NCBI GenBank assembly: GCA_964496755.1
Contig: CAZCBD010000017.1
Span: 1-24,858 of the forward strand
DNA: 24,858 bases
Source of the DNA: CAZCBD01 sp964496755
GTDB taxonomy: Bacteria; Bacteroidota; Ignavibacteria; Ignavibacteriales; Melioribacteraceae
Reading direction: 5' to 3'
Shown here: positions 24,192-24,858 of the stretch, one piece after another
Layout: the number at the start of each line of letters is the position of its first letter
How positions within the stretch are numbered: position 1 is the first letter of the stretch
Notes under the pieces: generated by a model
The model's input: the letters and a program-made list of their open reading frames with translations, nothing else
Database searches by the model: none
Told to the model about the DNA's origin: nothing
Made by a program: the position numbers and the translations under genes

Positions 24192-24320
24192 CCACAACAA
24201 TGTATATAAGGCATTAGGCAATAAGTGGTTAAATTGAAAGGTATGAACATTAATAAACGACATAGTAAATTGAAAAGTTGGAGCAATAAATGCCAACGCC
24301 TCATATACTCACCGTTGGGC
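24192..24320 (+). other. attC-like site D
   Basis: Outer ACAAC (24194-24198) and GTTGGGC (24314-24320), an exact GTTRRRY core. Inner GTATATAAGGCATTAGGC (24202-24219) faces GCCAACGCCTCATATAC (24292-24308): one unpaired A on the left and two A-C mismatches that become G-T on the bottom strand. Right junction ACCGTTG. This is the best attC in the window. Confidence 0.85.
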
Positions 24321-24382
24321 TTCATACAAAATGCTATATGCGGTTTAATTAATGATTAACTAATCAAAAAAAGGAGAAAATA

Positions 24383-24814
24383 ATGAGTTTTAAATTTTGG
24401 CAAAAATGGTTATTGGTTTCTGGAATAATCGTATCTGTCTTTGGATTATCAATGGTTTTGAATATTAATTCGGAAAGATTCAATTCCCTGATTGACCCTG
24501 TTTTCTGGGGTAATGAAACACCAAATATACAAGTTAGAAATTTTCAGCAATGGGTCTACGGTGTCTTGGGAGCTACTATGGTGGGCTGGGGTATATTAAT
24601 TGCTTTTATTGCAGCTATTCCATTTAAAAAGAAAGAGAAATGGTCAAGAAACTGTATTTTAATCGGAATACTCTCGTGGTATATATTAGATACATTTATT
24701 TCCCTTAAAGCGAATGTAGAATTCAATGCTATTGGCAATACAATTTTAGCTATAATCATTTTGATGCCAATATTCTTTACTGTTACTAAATTCAGAAAAA
24801 CCAGTATAGAATAA
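24383..24814 (+). CDS. Small four-helix membrane protein of unknown function
   Basis: 143 residues from ATG 24383 with AAAGGAG seven bases upstream, a better ribosome binding site than most genes here. Four hydrophobic segments: about 9-26 (WLLVSGIIVSVFGLSMVL), 58-79, 89-106 and 115-133, with a charged loop KKKEKWSR at 81-88 and a polar segment between helices one and two (NSERFNSLIDPVFWGNETPN). No motif that I can tie to a function. It follows site D by 62 bases and is the last cassette gene visible; its own attC would lie beyond the window. About 44 bases after its stop remain, with nothing recognisable. Confidence 0.77.
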   Translation: MSFKFWQKWLLVSGIIVSVFGLSMVLNINSERFNSLIDPVFWGNETPNIQVRNFQQWVYGVLGATMVGWGILIAFIAAIPFKKKEKWSRNCILIGILSWYILDTFISLKANVEFNAIGNTILAIIILMPIFFTVTKFRKTSIE

Positions 24815-24858
24815 TAATGATTTTATAATAATATGGAAAATTGTTTGGATACTTATGA

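Larger units (their letters stand above)
19291..24858 (+). mobile_element. Integron-like gene cassette array
   Basis: Unrelated plus-strand genes, each followed by an attC-like inverted repeat, lie downstream of an integron integrase remnant. Order: intI remnant, site A (19687), unknown anchored protein, site B (20521), short segment with a hairpin, HEFAH membrane protein, site C (21403), broken Xer-type recombinase, attI-like site (22557), DUF262-HNH nuclease, site D (24192), small membrane protein, window end. Cargo of mixed function with no operon logic is the usual picture for cassette arrays. The right limit lies outside the window. Confidence 0.7.

Noticed and set aside
1..24858. CRISPR arrays, rRNA or tRNA genes
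   Set aside because: I saw no regularly spaced direct repeats of CRISPR length and no cloverleaf or rRNA-like stretch in the intergenic regions.

Overview
The window is AT-rich and looks like a draft chromosome fragment of an Ignavibacteria-type bacterium (Bacteroidota/Chlorobi group). The best clue is the secreted chitinase at 1224-2588, whose C-terminus is a type IX secretion sorting domain with the 'NYPNPFNPTT' motif typical of Ignavibacteria and some neighbouring phyla. Weak A-rich ribosome binding sites agree. Ten Ns at 6154-6163 show it comes from a scaffolded assembly.

Left part (1-7992), housekeeping and secreted enzymes: a C69-family dipeptidase cut by the window edge (minus strand), the GH18 chitinase, mfd (transcription-repair coupling factor) and, convergent with mfd, an aspartate ammonia-lyase fused to an N-terminal cyclic-nucleotide-binding-like domain. 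The N gap in that last gene appears to be an artefact: the two flanks share 5 bp, and joining them restores the expected aspartase C-terminus.

Middle (8183-16187), arsenic resistance in two plus-strand blocks. The first is arsR, an ArsP/YraQ-type permease, a small CxxC thioredoxin-like protein and the arsenite exporter Acr3, starting from a promoter overlapped by inverted repeats. The second is another copy of the small thioredoxin-like protein followed by a three-cysteine arsenate reductase. Between them, on the minus strand, lies a 1222-residue hybrid sensor kinase (double Cache, four PAS-like modules, HisKA, HATPase) without a response regulator in view. alaS follows on the minus strand.

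Right part (19291-24858), an integron-like cassette array. It begins with a deleted and frameshifted integron integrase remnant, followed by several unrelated plus-strand genes separated by imperfect inverted repeats with attC architecture (outer AAC/GTT boxes, inner L''/L' arms, extrahelical bases). In the paired L arms of three of these hairpins every internal mismatch is A opposite C on the top strand, which becomes a G-T wobble on the bottom strand, the strand that folds in attC recombination. Cargo: a protein of unknown function with a C-terminal membrane anchor, a membrane protein with an HEFAH (HExxH) motif, a DUF262-like plus HNH nuclease resembling anti-phage restriction proteins, and a small multi-pass membrane protein. 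In the middle sits a second tyrosine recombinase of XerC/D type without the IntI-specific insertion, broken by one frameshift. It lies between two junctions sharing the 7-mer ACCGTTG, which recurs at the end of the next cassette. The candidate new system is therefore an integron-like array possibly served by a non-IntI recombinase. Both recombinases look inactive as sequenced.
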